From Streptomyces iranensis (GTDB taxonomy: Bacteria > Actinomycetota > Actinomycetes > Streptomycetales > Streptomycetaceae), in NCBI RefSeq assembly GCF_017874715.1, contig NZ_JAGGLR010000027.1, positions 62,001 to 126,000 on the forward strand: a stretch of DNA of 64,000 nt. Reading direction: 5' to 3'. Below the pieces are notes generated by a model that worked only from the letters and a program-made list of their open reading frames with translations, had not been told where the DNA came from and made no database searches. Position numbers and translations under genes: made by a program. Below, piece after piece: positions 41,638-50,624 of this stretch (its first letter is position 1; every line of letters begins with the position of its first letter).

Positions 41638-42888
41638 TCAGGGCGTGGCCGGGACGACCTGGCCGGTCACCTCGCCCAGGCCGATACGGGTCCCCTGCGG
41701 ACCCGGCGCCCAGGCCGTGACGGTCACCTCGTCGCCGTCCTCCAGGAAGGTCCGGGCGCCGTCGGGGAGCCGCAGGGGGTCGCGGCCGCCCCAGGTGAGT
41801 TCGAGGAGACAGCCGAGCTCGTCCGGGCGCGGACCGCTGACCGTGCCGGAGGCGAAGAGGTCGCCGGTGCGCAGCGAGGCGCCGTTCACCGTCAGGTGGG
41901 CGAGTTGCTGGGCCGCGGTCCAGTACATGGCGGAGAAGGGCGGGCGGGAGATCGTGTGGCCGTTGAGCGCGACCTCCAGGCGCAGATCGAGCCCGCCGGG
42001 CTCGGCCGCGCTGTCGTCCAGGTAGGGGAGGGGCGGGACATCGCGGGCGGTAGGGCCGGTACGGGCCGCGGCGAGGGCGTCCAGCGGGGTGACCCAGGCG
42101 GCGAGGGAGGTGGCGAAGGACTTGCCGAGGAAGGGGCCGAGCGGGCGGTACTCCCACGCCTGGATGTCACGCGCGGACCAGTCGTTGAGCAGACAGACGC
42201 CGAAGACGTGGTCGTGGAACCCGGAGAGCGGCACCGGTGTATTCACAGTGGAAGGAGCGCCGACGACGAAGGCCACCTCCGCTTCGAAGTCGAGGCGCAG
42301 GGAGGGGCCGAAGACCGGAGTGGGGGAGGAAGCGTGTGGTGCGGAGGTATCGGCCGGGGGCAGATGCTGGCCCTGCGGGCGGACGATGGGCGTGCCCGAG
42401 ACGAGGATGGTGCCGGCCCGGCCGTGGTAGCCGATCGGCATGTGCTTCCAGTTGGGGGTGAGCGCCTCGCCGCCGGGGCGGAAGATCCTGCCGGTGTTGG
42501 TGGCGTGGTGCTCGCTCGCATAGAAGTCGGCGTAGTCGGCCACCTCGAAGGGGAGGTGGAGCGCCACGGTGGGGAGGGGGTGCATCAGGGGCTCGATGGT
42601 CGAGCGGTGCGCAGGGTCGGTCAGCCAGTCGAGCACCTCGGCGCGCACGGCCTGCCAGACCGGGCGGCCCGCGGCCATCAGCGGGTTGAGGGTGTCGGCG
42701 CCCAGCGGCTCGGCGTGCGGGGAGGCGGTGGCGGCCGCGGCGGCGCCCACATCGAGCACATGGTTTCCGTAGCGCACCCCGATCTTCCGCAGATGAGGAG
42801 CGTGCGGCGCGGTGAAGACGCCATAGGGGAGGTTGTGCGGGCCGAAGGGGTCGCCTTCGGGCAGGTCCAGCGGGGATCGCTGCGGCAT
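41638..42888 (-). CDS. fahA: Fumarylacetoacetase
   Basis: 416 residues, full length. The N-terminal FAH_N domain is followed by the catalytic domain with YADFYASEHHATNTGRIF, the metal carboxylates in LDFEAEVAFVVG, and NDWSARDIQAWEYRPLGPFLGKSFATS. It splits fumarylacetoacetate into fumarate and acetoacetate, the last step of tyrosine and homogentisate breakdown. No other tyrosine-degradation gene is in the window. Confidence 0.95.
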   Translation of the reverse strand: MPQRSPLDLPEGDPFGPHNLPYGVFTAPHAPHLRKIGVRYGNHVLDVGAAAAATASPHAEPLGADTLNPLMAAGRPVWQAVRAEVLDWLTDPAHRSTIEPLMHPLPTVALHLPFEVADYADFYASEHHATNTGRIFRPGGEALTPNWKHMPIGYHGRAGTILVSGTPIVRPQGQHLPPADTSAPHASSPTPVFGPSLRLDFEAEVAFVVGAPSTVNTPVPLSGFHDHVFGVCLLNDWSARDIQAWEYRPLGPFLGKSFATSLAAWVTPLDALAAARTGPTARDVPPLPYLDDSAAEPGGLDLRLEVALNGHTISRPPFSAMYWTAAQQLAHLTVNGASLRTGDLFASGTVSGPRPDELGCLLELTWGGRDPLRLPDGARTFLEDGDEVTVTAWAPGPQGTRIGLGEVTGQVVPATP

Positions 42889-43212
42889 CGGGGCTGCCTC
42901 GCCTTCTCCTCGTCACTGTGGGACGCAGCACACCCTAAGGCGCGCGGAGCGCGGGAAAGGCCCAGGGCAAGGCCGGTGGTCAGGGCGGCGTCGATGGCCG
43001 GGGAAGGGCCGGTGTCCAGGGCGGCGCCGGTGGCCGGGCGCGGGCCATGGCGGAGGCCGGGGACAAGGAGGATGACACAGTGTCGGCTACTCCCTAAAGA
43101 GATGGCAATGTCCGGAAAATCCTTGCTGGAGGCGGCGATTCCGAAGTAGCGTCCTTCATCAGGGTCACGCACAGTGGGGGGGCCACTGCGCTGCGGTGAC
43201 CAAGGGGGACTC
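42889..43212. other. 324-bp region between fahA and the ATP-grasp gene
   Basis: No gene seen. The left part carries GC-rich GCCGGTG-type near-repeats (about 42960-43060). The right part, from 43085, is less GC-rich and holds a good promoter for the downstream pair (43123-43152) and the ribosome site AAGGGGGA. Confidence 0.7.
43123..43152 (+). promoter_or_regulatory. Housekeeping-type promoter of the ATP-grasp/oxidoreductase pair
   Basis: TTGCTG (43123-43128), an 18-bp spacer and TAGCGT (43147-43152) fit the actinobacterial HrdB pattern (TTGnnn and TAnnnT). Transcription would start near 43160, about 50 bases before the GTG. Confidence 0.6.
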
Positions 43213-44451
43213 GTGGCGAGCAGTGCCATGCCGTTCGCGGTGGACCGTTCCGTGCCCGCTCTCATCGTGAAGATCGGCCACTATCCGCTGCATCACGGCG
43301 GCGTCGGCGCCATCCGGTCCCTGGGGCGTCTCGGTGTCCCCATGTACGCGGTCACCGAGGACCGTTGGACCCCGGCGGCGCTCTCGCGCTATCTGAGGAG
43401 GGCCTTCGTCTGGCCGACCACCGGCGAGGAGCGGCCGGAGCGGCTGGTGGAGGGGCTGCTGCGGATGGGGCGGGCGATCGGCCGGCCGACGGTGCTGCTG
43501 CCCACCGACGAGGAGGCGGCGGTGCTGATCGCCGAGCACGCGGACCAGCTCGCCGGGGAGGGCCGCTTTCTCTTCCCGCGCGCCGAGCCCGAGTTGCCCA
43601 GACGGCTGGCGAGCAAGCGGGGGCTGCACGAGCTGTGCGTCAAGCACGGGGTGCCCACGCCCGAGGGTGCCTTCCCGGACACCTATGCCGATGTCAAGGC
43701 GTTCGCGGCCGTCGCCCGGTTTCCGGTGGTCGCCAAGAACCGGGAGGCGTTCGAGCGGCGGAAGAAGCCCGCGGTGTGCGGCACCACGCGGATCGAGGGC
43801 CCGCGGGAGCTGATGGAGCTGGCGCGGCGGTGGGGGCCGCGGCCAGGGGTGGTCCTGCAGGAGTATCTGCCGAGAGAGGAGGCCGAGGACTGGATCGTGC
43901 ACGCGTACTTCGACGCCCGGAGCACACCGCTGGCGATGTTCACCGGGGTCAAGGTGCGGTCCTGGCCGCCGCACGCGGGCATGACGGCGTGCGCCTATGT
44001 GGTGGAGAACGAGGAACTGGCGCGGATGGCGGCCCGGTTCGTCCAGCGGATCGGCTTCAGCGGCATCGTCGATCTGGACTGGCGCTTCGACCGGCGTGAC
44101 GGACGGTACAAGCTGCTGGACTTCAATCCGCGGATGGGCGCCCAGTTCCGGCTGTTCGAGAACGCGGCGCGGATCGATGTCGTACGGGCACAGCATCTCG
44201 ATCTGACCGGACGCGCGGTCCCCGCGGCCCGGCAGCGGCCGGCCCGGCGGTTCCTGGTCGAGAACATCGACCTGCCCGCGCTGCTCGCCTACCGCCGCAG
44301 TGGTTACACCACCCCGCACGCCCCGGCGCGGGCGAGCGGGACCGAGCTCGCCTGGGCCGCGCGGGACGACATGAGGCCGTTCTTCACCATGCTGGCCCGC
44401 TCGCTGCGGCCCGGCACGGCACAGCTGTACCGGCTGTGGCGCGCCAAGTGA
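43213..44451 (+). CDS. ATP-grasp carboxylate-amine ligase
   Basis: 412 residues from GTG 43213 with AAGGGGGA upstream. The ATP-grasp fold is seen in the N-terminal HGGVGAIRSLGRLGVPMYAV, the middle VVAKNRE and VVLQEYLPREEAEDWIVHAYF segments, and the late metal-binding IVDLDWRFDRR then LDFNPRMGAQFRLFENA (Glu and Asn ligands). Such enzymes join a carboxylate to an amine; D-aspartate ligase-like and CarB-like members share this layout. The acceptor is unknown. The next gene starts 22 bp later, so the two form an operon. Confidence 0.82.
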   Translation: MASSAMPFAVDRSVPALIVKIGHYPLHHGGVGAIRSLGRLGVPMYAVTEDRWTPAALSRYLRRAFVWPTTGEERPERLVEGLLRMGRAIGRPTVLLPTDEEAAVLIAEHADQLAGEGRFLFPRAEPELPRRLASKRGLHELCVKHGVPTPEGAFPDTYADVKAFAAVARFPVVAKNREAFERRKKPAVCGTTRIEGPRELMELARRWGPRPGVVLQEYLPREEAEDWIVHAYFDARSTPLAMFTGVKVRSWPPHAGMTACAYVVENEELARMAARFVQRIGFSGIVDLDWRFDRRDGRYKLLDFNPRMGAQFRLFENAARIDVVRAQHLDLTGRAVPAARQRPARRFLVENIDLPALLAYRRSGYTTPHAPARASGTELAWAARDDMRPFFTMLARSLRPGTAQLYRLWRAK

Positions 44452-44473
44452 ACGCGACACCTTGGGGGGATTC

Positions 44474-45676
44474 ATGAACGATCCGGTAGCGGTCATCGGC
44501 GCCGGTCCATACGGTCTGTCGACCGCCGCACACCTACGCGCCCGTGGACTGCCGGTCCGTGTCTTCGGGGAGCCGATGGTGAGCTGGCGGGAGCAGATGC
44601 CCGCGGGCATGCTGCTCAAGTCCACACCGGTCGCCTCGAACATCGACGCACCGCAGCCGGGGCACACCCTGCTCGACTTCTGCCATGCGGTAGGCGGCCC
44701 GCGCTATGAGTCCGACTGGGACCTCATCCCCGTGGAGACCTTCTCGGCCTATGGACTGTGGTTCCAGGAGCGGCTGGTGCCGGAGCTGGAGCGGGTGCGG
44801 GTGGTGGCGGTGGACCGGCGGGGCGGCCGGTTCGAGCTGAAGCTGGACTCGGGGGAGCAGTTCACGGCGCGCGCCGTCGTCGTCGCCAGCGGGCTCAGCG
44901 GGCTCGCCCACCTCCCCCGGGAGCTGGCCGCCGCCGTACCGGATGGACCCGCTCCGGGCGGCCCCGTCTCCCACAGTTCGCAACATCGCGACCTCGGCCG
45001 CTTCCGGGGGCGTGAGGTGGTGGTCGTCGGGGCCGGGCAGTCGGCGCTGGAGAGCGCGGTGCTGCTGGCCGAGGCGGGCGCCGCCGCGGTGCGGGTGGTG
45101 GCCCGGGAGCCGCGCGCGGTCGCCTTCGGCACCCCGCCGGACCGCCAGCCCAGGCTGCGGCCCGAGTCGCCGTTCGGCCGCGCCTGGTCGCTGTACGCGC
45201 TGTCCTACCACGCCGTGGGCTTCCGGCGGTTGCCCGCACCGGCCCGGGAGTATCTGGTGCGCAGGGTGCTGGGGCCCAAGGGCGCCTGGTGGCTGAGGGA
45301 CCGGTTCGCCGGGCGGGTCCGGGTCACCGAGGGGCGGCGGATCGGCCGGGTCACGGTGGGGGACGACGGCCGGCCGGTACTCACCCTGCGCGGGGACGGC
45401 CGGATCGGTGAGCTGGCCGCCGACCATGTGATGGCCGCTACGGGCTATCGGATGAGCGTCGCGGCGCTGGACTTCCTCGGTCCCGGGCTCCGCTCCGAGT
45501 TGATCACCGGAGCCGGGGGACCGTGGCTCGACGCCGGTTACGGCTCCTCGGTCCCGGGGCTGTACTTCACCGGGCTGCCCGCGGCGGCGAGTTTCGGCCC
45601 GGTGATGCGGTTCGTCTGCGGTACGGAGTACGCGTCGCCACGGCTGGCGAAGGCGGTGGCCGCCATGCACGGATGA
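44474..45676 (+). CDS. FAD/NAD(P)-binding oxidoreductase (flavin monooxygenase-like)
   Basis: 400 residues. FAD motif VIGAGPYG (7-14) and a second dinucleotide motif VVVVGAGQSALES near 184-196, an arrangement typical of class B flavin monooxygenases and ornithine/lysine N-hydroxylase relatives. The FMO fingerprint itself is not clear. The C terminus (PGLYFTGLPAAASFGPVMRFVCG) closes the FAD domain. It is co-transcribed with the ATP-grasp ligase, so the two may modify the same small molecule or protein. Confidence 0.82.
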   Translation: MNDPVAVIGAGPYGLSTAAHLRARGLPVRVFGEPMVSWREQMPAGMLLKSTPVASNIDAPQPGHTLLDFCHAVGGPRYESDWDLIPVETFSAYGLWFQERLVPELERVRVVAVDRRGGRFELKLDSGEQFTARAVVVASGLSGLAHLPRELAAAVPDGPAPGGPVSHSSQHRDLGRFRGREVVVVGAGQSALESAVLLAEAGAAAVRVVAREPRAVAFGTPPDRQPRLRPESPFGRAWSLYALSYHAVGFRRLPAPAREYLVRRVLGPKGAWWLRDRFAGRVRVTEGRRIGRVTVGDDGRPVLTLRGDGRIGELAADHVMAATGYRMSVAALDFLGPGLRSELITGAGGPWLDAGYGSSVPGLYFTGLPAAASFGPVMRFVCGTEYASPRLAKAVAAMHG

Positions 45677-46028
45677 GCGGGCCCCGCCCGCGGCCATCGG
45701 CCTGCCCCGGCCGGTGACCAGCCCCGGCCGGTGACCAGCCTCGGCCGGTGACCAGCCCCGCTCGACGGCCGGCTCGGCGGACCGTCCGGCGGTCCGGCCG
45801 AGCGGACGGCGGGATCCGGCCGAGCGGCCGGGTGGGGTCCGGGGCATGAATGATCTGCTGCGATCGCGGTACTGCGATGTGAAGCGGTCGGTTCGGGAGA
45901 GAACGCTGAGAGGCGCACAAGGCGGGAAGGCGCCAACAGTGATCGATACCCGACCGGATACGCTGCCTGTTGGTGGAGGCAGCGACACATCGACATTCGC
46001 GTCATTCGTAGGCAGACAGGAGTACCCC
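45677..46028. other. 352-bp region upstream of the polyprenyl synthase gene
   Basis: No gene seen. It holds three 17-bp tandem repeats, then CCGGCCGAGCG-type inverted segments (45780-45835), then a less GC-rich stretch to the ribosome site CAGGAG. The open frame that continues upstream of 46029 is not conserved family sequence. No promoter hexamers stand out. Confidence 0.6.
45705..45755 (+). repeat. Three tandem 17-bp repeats
   Basis: CCCCGGCCGGTGACCAG at 45705-45721 and 45722-45738 is followed by a one-base variant at 45739-45755. It lies just downstream of the oxidoreductase stop. Confidence 0.9.
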
Positions 46029-47039
46029 GTGAGCTTCGTCGGGCCCTTGGGGCTGAGCGTGCGGGACCGGACTCTGGAAGCCGACACCCTGGCCGGGCTG
46101 ACGGCGGTCGAAGAGGGCCTGCTGGAGGCCACCAAAAGCGATGTGCCCTTCATCACGGAGGCCGCCCAGCATCTGGTACGGGCCGGGGGGAAGCGGTTCC
46201 GGCCCCTGCTGGTGCTGCTGGCCGCGCAGTTCGGTGACCCCCACGCCCCCGGAGTGGTGCCCTCGGCCGTGGTCGTCGAGCTCACCCATCTGGCGACGCT
46301 GTACCACGACGATGTGATGGACGAGGCGGAGGTGCGGCGCGGCGTCTCCAGCGCCAACGCCCGCTGGGGCAACTCGGTGGCGGTCCTCACCGGCGACTTC
46401 CTCTTCGCCCGCGCCTCGCACATTCTGGCCGACCTCGGCCCCGAGGCGGTGCGGATCCAGGCCGAGGCGTTCGAGCGACTGGTCACCGGCCAGATCCTGG
46501 AGACGGCGGGTCCCCGCGACGGCCGTGACCCCGTCGAGCACTACCTGGATGTGCTGGCCGGCAAGACGGGCTCGCTGATCGCCGTCTCCGGCCGGTTCGG
46601 CGCGATGATGGCGGGCGCCGACGAGAGCATCGTCAGCATCCTCACCCAGTACGGCGAGCGGCTCGGCATGGCCTTCCAGCTCGCCGACGACGTACTGGAC
46701 ATCGCCAGCGACAGCCGTGAGTCCGGCAAGACCCCCGGCACCGATCTGCGCGAGGGCGTGGCCACGCTGCCCGTGCTCTATGTGCGGGAGCAGGCCGAGG
46801 CGACCGGTTCGGCCGAGGACCGCGAGCTGTGCGAGCTGCTCGCGGGCGATCTCACCGATGACGCGCGCCATGCCGAGGTGCTGCGGCGGCTGCGCGCCCA
46901 TCCGGCGCTGGAGCGGGCCCGCCGGGTCACGGTCCGCTATGCGGCGGAGGCCCGTTCGATGCTGACGCCGCTGCCCGGGGGCCCGGCGAAGGCGGCCCTC
47001 GAGGGGCTGTGCGACGCGGTGGTCCACCGGGCCGGGTGA
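46029..47039 (+). CDS. Trans-polyprenyl diphosphate synthase
   Basis: 336 residues from GTG 46029 with CAGGAG upstream. The first aspartate-rich motif is DDVMD at 94-98 and the second DDVLD at 220-224; GGKRFRP (53-59) binds diphosphate. Residues before the first motif (VVELTHLATLYH) are small-to-medium, consistent with a long-chain product. It is probably the hepta- to nonaprenyl synthase that makes the menaquinone side chain, in keeping with the mqn genes and complex I nearby. A cytosolic soluble enzyme. Confidence 0.92.
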   Translation: MSFVGPLGLSVRDRTLEADTLAGLTAVEEGLLEATKSDVPFITEAAQHLVRAGGKRFRPLLVLLAAQFGDPHAPGVVPSAVVVELTHLATLYHDDVMDEAEVRRGVSSANARWGNSVAVLTGDFLFARASHILADLGPEAVRIQAEAFERLVTGQILETAGPRDGRDPVEHYLDVLAGKTGSLIAVSGRFGAMMAGADESIVSILTQYGERLGMAFQLADDVLDIASDSRESGKTPGTDLREGVATLPVLYVREQAEATGSAEDRELCELLAGDLTDDARHAEVLRRLRAHPALERARRVTVRYAAEARSMLTPLPGGPAKAALEGLCDAVVHRAG

Positions 47040-47098
47040 TCCCCGGCGGCGCCCGTTCCGCCCGGACCGGGCCTCTGATCCCGGGGAGCCCGCCCGTG

Positions 47099-47112
47099 AC
47101 TCCCGGGGGAGT
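47099..47112 (+). terminator. Possible terminator after the polyprenyl synthase gene
   Basis: ACTCCCGGGGGAGT is a 14-bp dyad, partly repeated 20 bp later (GACTCCCGGTGGAG). The 265-bp gap to the LolA-like gene contains nothing else I can name except that gene's ribosome site. Confidence 0.35.
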
Positions 47113-47304
47113 AGGACCCTGACTCCCGGTGGAGCGGCGTCATACCCGAGCATTACGCCGAGGTGATCCTGCGGGCTGACGCGCCACGTCGAACGATTTG
47201 GTGGGATGAAAAGACCACCACATGGCGGGATCGGGTGACAATGGCCCGAGAGGTGGACGAGTGCAAGCTGACGAACCGCCGCCGACGACGGAGGTAGAGC
47301 ACAC

Positions 47305-48549
47305 ATGGCACGGATCCGACCGACACAGGTCGCCGACGACGGCTTCTGGGATGAAGAGCGGCCATCACGAGGAAAGAAGGCCGCCCGGTACGCCGCTCCG
47401 GTCGCCGTCGCGGGCATCGCGGCGGCGACCATAGGACTGGTCCCGGCGCTCGCCAGCACCGGCGACCCCGATCTGCCGAAGATCTCGGCGCAAGAGCTCA
47501 TCAGCAAGATGGCGGCATCGGACGCCCAGCAGATGTCCGGTTCGGTGAAGATCACCACTGATCTGGGCATCCCCTCGCTCCCCGGCGGCGGCTCCCTCGC
47601 CGACCTCGGCGGGGCGCGGGGCGGCGACGCGTCCGCCGCGCCCGAGTCCAAGCTGATGGAGCTGATCTCCGGCTCCCACACCCTCCGGGTGGCCACCGAC
47701 GGCCCCGACAAGCAGCGGGTGTCGATCGTCGAGAACGCCGCCGAGTACAGCATGGTCCACAACGGCGACGACGTCTGGGCGTACGACAGCGGGAGCAACT
47801 CCGCCTATCACGCCACCGCCCCGAAGGACGCGAAGGCCAAGGGCGACCACCGGCAGGAGGTGCCGAAGGACCTGCGGGACGCCACGCCCCAGGAGATCGC
47901 CAAGACGGTGCTCTCCTCCGTGGACGACACCACCGATGTGACCGTCGACGGCACCTCCCGGGTCGCCGGGCGGGACGCCTACGACCTGCTGATCAAGCCC
48001 AAGCAGAACAGCGACTCCACGATCGGATCCGTCCGTATCGCGGTGGACGCGGACAACGGTGTCCCGCTGAAGTTCACGCTCTCCCCGAAGAGCGGTGGCA
48101 AGGCGATCGTCGACGTGGGCTTCACCGATGTGGACTTCGGCAAGCCCAAGGCGAGCACCTTCGACTTCACGCCGCCCAAGGGCGCCAAGGTCACCGAGGA
48201 GCCCAAGGCCGACCGCAAGGACGCTCCGAAGAACTTCGGCACCAAGGACTTCAAGGACGCCCAGGGCGCCCTGTCCGGACTGAAGGTCGTCGGCGAGGGC
48301 TGGGACTCGGTCGCCCGGCTCGACACCCCCGGCGGTGCCGCGGCGTCCACGACACCCGGCGGCGACAGCGGCCCGGGTGCGGCCTCCGGCCTCCTCGGCG
48401 GCTTCGGCAAGGAGGTCAAGGGGAAGTTCGGCTCGGGCACCGTGGTCAGCACCCGGCTGGTGAACGCGCTGCTCACCGACGACGGCAAGGTGTTCGTCGG
48501 CGCGGTCGACAAGGACGCCCTGGTCAAGGCCGCCAACGCGGCCAAGTGA
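47305..48549 (+). CDS. LolA-like outer-leaflet lipoprotein carrier/sensor homologue, membrane-anchored
   Basis: 414 residues; ATG preceded by GGAGGT. A basic N terminus is followed by one hydrophobic segment (about 30-50, ending VPALAST), either an uncleaved anchor or a signal peptide. The rest is a half-barrel of the LolA/RseB kind (SAQELISKMAASDAQQMSGSVK, later VTVDGTSRVAGRDAYDLLIKP). A C-terminal low-complexity part is followed by a VSTRLVNALLTDDGKVFVGAV segment. Streptomyces lacks an outer membrane, so lipid or lipoprotein handling or anti-sigma-type sensing are the options. An ABC exporter gene follows at 73 bp. Confidence 0.8.
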   Translation: MARIRPTQVADDGFWDEERPSRGKKAARYAAPVAVAGIAAATIGLVPALASTGDPDLPKISAQELISKMAASDAQQMSGSVKITTDLGIPSLPGGGSLADLGGARGGDASAAPESKLMELISGSHTLRVATDGPDKQRVSIVENAAEYSMVHNGDDVWAYDSGSNSAYHATAPKDAKAKGDHRQEVPKDLRDATPQEIAKTVLSSVDDTTDVTVDGTSRVAGRDAYDLLIKPKQNSDSTIGSVRIAVDADNGVPLKFTLSPKSGGKAIVDVGFTDVDFGKPKASTFDFTPPKGAKVTEEPKADRKDAPKNFGTKDFKDAQGALSGLKVVGEGWDSVARLDTPGGAAASTTPGGDSGPGAASGLLGGFGKEVKGKFGSGTVVSTRLVNALLTDDGKVFVGAVDKDALVKAANAAK

Positions 48550-48621
48550 GCCCACTGGGCGCATAAGGCGCGGTGACGGACGACGTAGGGCGCGGATACG
48601 ACGCAGAACGAAGGGGAGCCC

Positions 48622-49605
48622 GTGGATCAGCGGTCCACCGAGGGGGACGATGCCGTGGTGGAGACCCGCGGGCTCACCAAGCGCTACCGGGGCGGACAGC
48701 TCGCGGTCCACGCGCTCGACCTGTCCGTGCCGCGTGGCAGTGTCTTCGGCTTCCTCGGGCCCAATGGCTCGGGGAAGACGACGACCATCCGCATGCTCAT
48801 GGGTCTGATCGAGCCCACCTCGGGCAGAGCCAGCCTGCTCGGCGAGCCGATGCCGCGCGCCGCCCGGAGCGTGCTGCCCAGGGTGGGCGCCCTCATCGAG
48901 GGCCCCGCCCTCTACCCCTTTCTGACCGGCCGCGACAATCTGCTGCGCTACGACGCGGCCGACCCCACCGCCGACCCCCGCACCCGCGCCCCCCGCGTGG
49001 CGGCCGCCCTGGACCGGGTCGGGCTGGCCGCCGCGGCCGGGAAGAAGGCCCGTGCGTACTCGCTCGGCATGAAGCAGCGCCTGGGTCTGGCCGCCGCACT
49101 GCTCCAGCCGCGAGAGCTGCTGGTGCTGGACGAGCCGACGAACGGCCTCGATCCGCAGGGCATGCGCGAGATCCGCGCCCTGGTGCGCGAGCTGGCCGAG
49201 GAGGGCACCACCGTCTTCCTCTCCTCCCATCTCCTCGACGAGATCGAACAGGTGTGCACACATGCCGCCGTGATGGCTCAGGGCCGTCTGATCACCCAGG
49301 GCACGGTGGCCGAGCTGGCGGCGGGCAGCCGTGGCCGACTGGCCGTCACCACCCCGGACCCGGTGGACGCCGTCCGGGTGCTCAAGGAGCACGGGGTGAC
49401 GGACCTGGTGGTCCTGGACGAGCGCGTCTCCGGCGAGCTGCCGGTGCCCGGCCCCGGGGTGGACGACGCACCGCTGGAGCTGGCCGATCTCAACGCCGCC
49501 CTCGTACGCGCCGGGGTGCGGGTCCGGGCCTTCGGGGCCGAACGCGCCTCGCTCGAGGACGCCTTTGTCGCGCTGACCGGGGAGGGCTTCGATGTCGCGG
49601 GCTGA
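48622..49605 (+). CDS. ABC-2 type exporter ATPase
   Basis: 327 residues. Walker A GPNGSGKT at 46-53, a weak signature SLGMKQ, Walker B LLVLDEPTNGLDP, and H-loop SSHLLDEIEQ. The C-terminal 90 residues match the regulatory tail of drug and lipid exporter ATPases. It overlaps the permease gene by 14 bases and follows the LolA-like gene closely. Confidence 0.93.
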   Translation: MDQRSTEGDDAVVETRGLTKRYRGGQLAVHALDLSVPRGSVFGFLGPNGSGKTTTIRMLMGLIEPTSGRASLLGEPMPRAARSVLPRVGALIEGPALYPFLTGRDNLLRYDAADPTADPRTRAPRVAAALDRVGLAAAAGKKARAYSLGMKQRLGLAAALLQPRELLVLDEPTNGLDPQGMREIRALVRELAEEGTTVFLSSHLLDEIEQVCTHAAVMAQGRLITQGTVAELAAGSRGRLAVTTPDPVDAVRVLKEHGVTDLVVLDERVSGELPVPGPGVDDAPLELADLNAALVRAGVRVRAFGAERASLEDAFVALTGEGFDVAG

Positions 49606-50563
49606 CGAAACGAGGGTGGCCGACACCGGCGTAGCAAAGACGGCCGACACCGGCGTAGCAAAGGCGGCCCACACCGGCGCACCGGCCGGGAGGGCCGCGA
49701 ATCAGCCCCGCCCGAGCCCGCTGTGGGCCCTGGCGCTCTTCCGCTCCGAGCTGACCATCACCCTCCGCCGCTGGCGGACCCTGGCCCTGCTCGGGGTGCT
49801 CGCGCTGATCCCGATCCTCATCGGCATCGCGGTGAAGATCGAGACGAGCGACGGCGGCAGCTTCGGCGGCGGCCGTGGGGGAGAGGGGCAGGGCCCCGCC
49901 TTCTTCCCCCAGATCACCAACAACGGGATCTTCCTGGTCTTCGCGTCACTGGCGGCGACGCTGCCGGTCTTCCTGCCGATGGTGATCGGCGTGATCGCCG
50001 GTGACGCCATCGCAGGTGAGGCGGGCTCGGGGACGCTGCGCTATCTGCTGGTCGCCCCCGCCGGGCGGACCCGTCTGCTGCTGGCCAAATTCACCACCAC
50101 CATGGCCTTCTGCCTGATCGCGACCCTGGTGGTGGCCCTCTCGAGCCTGGTGACGGGGGCGCTGCTGTTCCCGCTCGGCGATGTCACGCTGATCTCGGGC
50201 ATCACCGTCTCGTTCGAAGAGGCGCTGCTCCGGGCGCTCGGCGTGGCCGCCCTGGTGGCCCTGTCGCTGGTGGGGATCGCCACGGTGGGGCTGTTCATCT
50301 CCACCCTCACCAACAGCGGGATCGCGGCCATGGCCACGACCGTGGGGCTGGTGGTCACCACGCAGATCCTCGACACCATCCCGCAGCTGCACGCGATCCA
50401 CCCGTATCTCTTCCCGCACTACTGGCTGAGCTTCGCCGATCTCCTCCGCGAGCCGGTCTACTGGGACGAGCTGGTCAAGAATCTGGGGCTGCAGGGGCTG
50501 TACGTGGCCGTGTTCGGCTCGGCGGCCTGGGCCCGGTTCACCGCGAAGGACATCACGGCCTGA
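49592..50563 (+). CDS. ABC-2 type exporter permease
   Basis: 323 residues. A soluble N terminus of about 45 residues includes an imperfect triplicated ADTGVAKT-type repeat, then six predicted membrane helices. SGTLRYLLVAPAGRTRLLLAK is the conserved cytosolic loop of this class. The substrate is unknown. With the LolA-like protein it may move a lipid or lipoprotein, but this is a guess from position. Confidence 0.9.
   Translation: MSRADETRVADTGVAKTADTGVAKAAHTGAPAGRAANQPRPSPLWALALFRSELTITLRRWRTLALLGVLALIPILIGIAVKIETSDGGSFGGGRGGEGQGPAFFPQITNNGIFLVFASLAATLPVFLPMVIGVIAGDAIAGEAGSGTLRYLLVAPAGRTRLLLAKFTTTMAFCLIATLVVALSSLVTGALLFPLGDVTLISGITVSFEEALLRALGVAALVALSLVGIATVGLFISTLTNSGIAAMATTVGLVVTTQILDTIPQLHAIHPYLFPHYWLSFADLLREPVYWDELVKNLGLQGLYVAVFGSAAWARFTAKDITA
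49619..49684 (+). repeat. 24-bp repeat within the permease N terminus (2.5 copies)
   Basis: GGCCGACACCGGCGTAGCAA recurs at a 24-bp step, with a third degenerate copy that reads CCCACACCGGCGCACC. It keeps the reading frame and adds eight residues per unit. Confidence 0.85.
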
Positions 50564-50624
50564 GTGGCCTGGGCGGCCTGGGCGGCCGGAGCCGGCGGAG
50601 CCGAACACGGCACGTCATCCGGGA

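Noticed and set aside
41053..43149. Plus-strand open frame of about 700 codons antisense to the lipoprotein and fumarylacetoacetase genes
   Set aside because: Low-complexity translation; the opposite strand encodes a full-length enzyme with its catalytic residues.
45846..46028. N-terminal extension of the polyprenyl synthase to an earlier ATG
   Set aside because: The extra 61 residues are not family-like, and the GTG at 46029 has a proper CAGGAG ribosome site.
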